From: Cochliopodium minus
Lineage: Eukaryota > Discosea > Himatismenida > Cochliopodiidae
Direction of reading: 5' to 3'
Assembly (NCBI GenBank): GCA_024220525.1
Contig: JAMYWO010000028.1
Location: 192,000-202,320 of the forward strand
DNA length: 10,321 nt
Positions 8,082 through 10,321 of the stretch are shown piece after piece; the stretch's first letter is position 1, and every line of letters starts with the position of its first letter. The notes beneath the pieces were generated by a model, which saw only the letters and a program-made list of their open reading frames with translations, was not told the origin of the DNA and ran no database searches. The translations under genes were made by a program, and so were the position numbers.

Positions 8082-8657
8082 CTAATTAAATGTTTCAATT
8101 GATGGTAAATCATTATGATCAATGTTATCAACATTATCAAATTCAATTTCATCAATCATTGGTTTTGGTGGATCTATTTCATTTAATTTATTAAATAAAT
8201 AATCAACTCTTTCTCTTAGTTTTTCAATATCACTTTTTGATTTATCTTTTTTTAATGCTTTTTTGTATTCTGATTCAATAACATCATCAAGACAATGTGT
8301 ATCTAAAGATAAATCATCATCTTCACTCTGCTCTTTCTTTTCTTCTTTCCTTTCTTCTTTGGGAGATTCAGTTATTTCTATTATTTTTGATTTTTTCTTT
8401 TTTACTTCTTTTGGTTGAACTTTAACCTCTTTTTTAACTTTTTTTATAGGTTCTTTTTTAGATTCTTTCTTTATAACGACTTCTGGGCTTGAATTAACTT
8501 CTTCACCTGAATCTTCAGATTCTTTTTTGTCTAATATTTCTATCATTTTTATATGAGATGCACAATAGTATTTTCCATTGTATTTCTTCTTTGAATAAAT
8601 ATCACAAGTTTCACCTTTTTTGTTACCTTTTGTAATCTTCCAACTGCATTTGCCCAT
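8082..8657 (-). CDS. Zinc-knuckle protein with charged low-complexity middle, unknown role
   Basis: A 191-residue protein. Residues 4-35 hold a Cys/His set (C4, C18 in GETCD, C32 and H35 in YYCASH) resembling the small CxnC..C-x2-H knuckles common in giant-virus and mobile-element proteins. Residues about 44-115 are alternating Lys and Glu runs with Ser, almost certainly disordered. The C-terminal part is more ordered, with a predicted coiled helix (about 133-160, DIEKLRERVDYLFNKLNEI) and an acidic end. The ATG at 8657 is preceded by TATATAAATATATAAA, like other element genes, and the stop is TAG. A zinc tip plus coiled coil suggests nucleic-acid binding and self-association. I do not recognise a named family. 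Confidence 0.65.
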   Translation of the reverse strand: MGKCSWKITKGNKKGETCDIYSKKKYNGKYYCASHIKMIEILDKKESEDSGEEVNSSPEVVIKKESKKEPIKKVKKEVKVQPKEVKKKKSKIIEITESPKEERKEEKKEQSEDDDLSLDTHCLDDVIESEYKKALKKDKSKSDIEKLRERVDYLFNKLNEIDPPKPMIDEIEFDNVDNIDHNDLPSIETFN

Positions 8658-8743
8658 TTTATATATTTATATATGTATAAAATGAGATTTTAAAATTTTA
8701 TAGAGATGGATTTACCTTGTCTCATAAGGAGCAGGTTTACCCG

Positions 8744-8753
8744 CCTCTAGAGG
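8744..8753. repeat. 10-bp GC-containing palindrome over a stop codon
   Basis: CCTCTAGAGG is a perfect palindrome whose centre includes the TAG stop (8749-8747) of the minus-strand hydrophobic-protein gene. Flanking ACCC and GGGT can also pair, giving an imperfect stem. The patch 8730-8760 is clearly richer in G and C than the surrounding DNA. Confidence 0.55.
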
Positions 8754-9172
8754 ACAGGGTTTATGTCTTTCAATGTATCTGCAGCATATCGACCACCTAT
8801 TGAACTACCTGCTCCAAGAAGGAATGAATTTGTTAATGATGCATTTGGTGAAATAGCCGTTTTAAAAAATCCATAAGTTGCAACACCACTTAAAGCTGGA
8901 GCAAGAATTCTATTTTCATAAGTTGCAAATCTTTGTAAAGTTGGGATTTTCTCAAGAACCCAATCATGACTTGCATAAGCTGCTAAATCTGCAACTGTAA
9001 TAACACCTCCAATTGCAGCCCATGCTGGAAGGTTCATTGTTGCAATTGGTAACTGCATTGATAAATCTACACCCAATAAAAAAGAAGCAGCTAAAGCTCC
9101 AATAGCTCCCGATGCAAGAGATGGTACAATTTCATCTTTTATTTTTTCTGTTACAGTTCTATTATCAGTCAT
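8747..9172 (-). CDS. Gly/Ala-rich hydrophobic protein, likely membrane-active, unknown family
   Basis: A 141-residue protein from the ATG at 9172. An upstream in-frame ATG at 9193 would add seven residues but lies inside the TATA-like leader, so 9172 (MTDNRTVTEK) is preferred. Four hydrophobic stretches are visible: about 17-35 (SLASGAIGALAASFLLG), 50-66 (AWAAIGGVITVADLA), 88-107 (ILAPALSGVATYGFF) and 115-131 (NSFLLGAGSSIGG). Gly/Ala spacing suggests packed helices in a membrane. The frame ends with TAG, but a different frame stays open across this point to TAA at 8714-8712 and reads GKPAPYETR just before it, so the natural end may be further on. In a virus-like element such a protein could be a membrane or membrane-penetration component; this is inference. 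Confidence 0.6.
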   Translation of the reverse strand: MTDNRTVTEKIKDEIVPSLASGAIGALAASFLLGVDLSMQLPIATMNLPAWAAIGGVITVADLAAYASHDWVLEKIPTLQRFATYENRILAPALSGVATYGFFKTAISPNASLTNSFLLGAGSSIGGRYAADTLKDINPVL

Positions 9173-9243
9173 TGTATATATTAGAGATAACAAAATAATA
9201 TTTTTTTAATAGTATTTTATAATTCTAATTTAGATTATTTATA

Positions 9244-9933
9244 TTATAACTCGACATATTTTTCATCTATATTTTCAGGAATTGATTTATCAAGTTTTTC
9301 TTCAATTTTTTTTTTTACTTTATTCATTGAATTTAATGCATAGCACATTTGAAACATCAATAGAGCTAATCTTTTTTCTGGTGGAATATAATTTAAATTT
9401 TGATACTCTAATGAAATTTCTTTTACTGAATTAATAACATTTGGATTTTTAGTTGCAATAAATTTGAGTCCAGTTAAATCATAATTTACCATTGGTCCAA
9501 TACCCTCAATTACATCACAAGCACCTTGAAATACACCCAAAAGTAAACCACCGCTATTTGAATGACATACTGTTAATTTAATTTCTTCTAAATAATTATT
9601 TAATTGAGGGATTGATTTACTTCCATAATCTATTTCTTTGAATTCAGATAACGAAGTTGGAAATTCTCTTACATAATTCTTGATATGAATAATTATTTTT
9701 CTTTTTTGTTTTATTTCTTCTGGAGATAAAATAGGTTCTGGATTATATGGAATTGATGAAAATTCTTTTAAAATTGATGGAGTAATTGATTTTGAATCTT
9801 TATTTGGTATTTTTGGATTTTTAAAATCTAAATCTGAAACTACTGGCAAATCAAATGAATTATCACCCAAATTTTTTGTGTTAATTACATCTGTTAAATC
9901 ACATTTATTTTTTAACTCAATAACTTTCAACAT
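9244..9933 (-). CDS. 229-residue conserved-looking protein of unknown function
   Basis: The chosen start is the ATG at 9933 (MLKVIELKNK), just after an AT-rich TATAATAATATAAAT leader. An in-frame ATG at 9978 would overlap the upstream gene by eight bases and add 15 residues with a hydrophobic run, so it is less likely. The N-terminal third is Asp/Pro/Lys-rich and probably flexible. The C-terminal half looks folded: SNSGGLLLGVFQGACDVIEG (125-144), YDLTGLKF (151-158), ISLEYQNL, then IPPEKRLALLMFQMCYALN (183-201) and a charged helix. The pattern DLTGL followed by an I-x-P-P-E-x-R-L helix recalls uncharacterised proteins of large DNA viruses, by memory only. There is no signal peptide. Its position among the minus-strand genes suggests a particle-related role, without proof. 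Confidence 0.65.
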   Translation of the reverse strand: MLKVIELKNKCDLTDVINTKNLGDNSFDLPVVSDLDFKNPKIPNKDSKSITPSILKEFSSIPYNPEPILSPEEIKQKRKIIIHIKNYVREFPTSLSEFKEIDYGSKSIPQLNNYLEEIKLTVCHSNSGGLLLGVFQGACDVIEGIGPMVNYDLTGLKFIATKNPNVINSVKEISLEYQNLNYIPPEKRLALLMFQMCYALNSMNKVKKKIEEKLDKSIPENIDEKYVEL

Positions 9934-9970
9934 ATTTATATTATTATATGTAAGAAAAAGTATAAAATCT

Positions 9971-10249
9971 TTAATCAATTTCCTCTATTTTGATTTCATC
10001 TAAGTCATCAATAATTATTCTTTCTTTTCTTATTCCAAATAATAAATCTGTTGCTTTTTTATCTTTATTGAATTTAAATAATTTGTTATTATCAATTTTT
10101 TTTATTCCTTTTCTTATTTCACCTCCAATCTTATCTTTGAATTCTTCTTTTGAATAATTATATCCTAAAAAGTTTGAAAATTTTTGCCTATCTCCTATTG
10201 TTTTAGCAAATAAGTTATTTTCTAAATCATAATTATCTTTTTCATTTCC
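9971..10249 (-). CDS. 3' part of an unknown gene (92 codons, no ATG)
   Basis: An open frame of 92 codons to TAA at 9973-9971 with no methionine at all. Immediately upstream is an in-frame TAG (10252-10250) within CTTTTTCTCTTAG, a textbook polypyrimidine-AG acceptor. The piece is therefore either a last exon whose earlier exon lies to the right, or the remainder of a gene cut at a rearrangement. The product starts GNEKDNYDLENNLFAKTIGD, is rich in Lys, Asp and Ile, and ends in an acidic tail (DDLDEIKIEEID). It ends 38 bases before the ATG of the next minus-strand gene, so it fits the element's tight gene spacing. Family not recognised. Confidence 0.45.
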   Translation of the reverse strand, partial: GNEKDNYDLENNLFAKTIGDRQKFSNFLGYNYSKEEFKDKIGGEIRKGIKKIDNNKLFKFNKDKKATDLLFGIRKERIIIDDLDEIKIEEID

Positions 10250-10321
10250 CTAAGAGAAAAAGTTACTTCAATTTCGCTTCATTTATATTTCATTTCTCTT
10301 TTTTGTTAGATAAAATAATTG

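Larger units (their letters stand above)
2443..10249. mobile_element. Polinton/Maverick-type virus-like element (partial, ends not located)
   Basis: A protein-primed family B DNA polymerase next to an rve-type integrase is the defining gene pair of Polintons/Mavericks and the related adintoviruses. Small accessory genes surround it, all nearly intronless and separated by short AT-rich gaps. Plus-strand genes (polymerase, zinc ribbon, integrase, basic protein) converge on minus-strand genes (8082 to 10249). The integrase and zinc-ribbon frames are broken, while the 4-kb polymerase frame is open. No terminal inverted repeats or target-site duplication could be identified. The stated limits are only the TATA-like box before the polymerase and the last readable element frame. 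Capsid, packaging ATPase and protease genes are not present in the window. Confidence 0.85.

Noticed and set aside
1-10321. CRISPR arrays, tRNA or rRNA genes
   Set aside because: I saw no regularly spaced repeats with unique spacers, no cloverleaf-like segment and no rRNA-like conserved sequence.

Overview
The window looks like AT-rich nuclear DNA from a eukaryote carrying an integrated Polinton/Maverick-type element (a virus-like, self-synthesising DNA transposon of the adintovirus/Polinton group). TAA, TAG and TGA all end plausible genes, so the standard genetic code fits. Short spliceosomal introns (about 50-100 nt, GTA donors, AAG acceptors) can be read in the left 2.3 kb. The sequence alone does not name the host species.

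Left part (1-2290): two divergent, intron-containing genes share a promoter of about 220 bp. The minus-strand gene (811 to 122, one intron) encodes a roughly 212-residue protein with one hydrophobic segment near its C-terminus, probably a tail-anchored membrane protein. The plus-strand gene (1030 to 2290, three inferred introns) encodes a soluble protein of about 350 residues with a short Pro/Gln repeat. I recognise neither. They look like host genes, but no element boundary can be proven, so intron-bearing cargo is possible.

Middle part (about 2443-8058, plus strand): a TATA-like box precedes a 1333-residue protein-primed family B DNA polymerase with all exonuclease and polymerase motifs. 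It is followed by a small zinc-ribbon gene with an in-frame TAG, a retroviral-type (rve) integrase broken by a frameshift near 7421-7436, and a 52-residue Lys/Arg-rich protein resembling a viral core or DNA-condensing protein. The polymerase/integrase pair is the diagnostic core of a Polinton.

Right part (8082-10249, minus strand): four genes converge on the replication/integration block. They encode a Cys/His zinc-knuckle protein with a charged low-complexity middle, a Gly/Ala-rich hydrophobic protein, a 229-residue protein with conserved-looking motifs but no name, and an ATG-less 92-codon frame whose upstream edge looks like a splice acceptor or a breakpoint. The expected capsid proteins, packaging ATPase and maturation protease are not in the window; they may lie to the right or be deleted. 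No terminal inverted repeat was found.

In an intact element the polymerase would copy the DNA from a protein primer and the integrase would insert it, while the minus-strand genes would probably serve the particle. Here the polymerase frame is open but the integrase and zinc-ribbon genes are interrupted, so this copy is probably recent but no longer autonomous, unless the breaks are sequencing errors.
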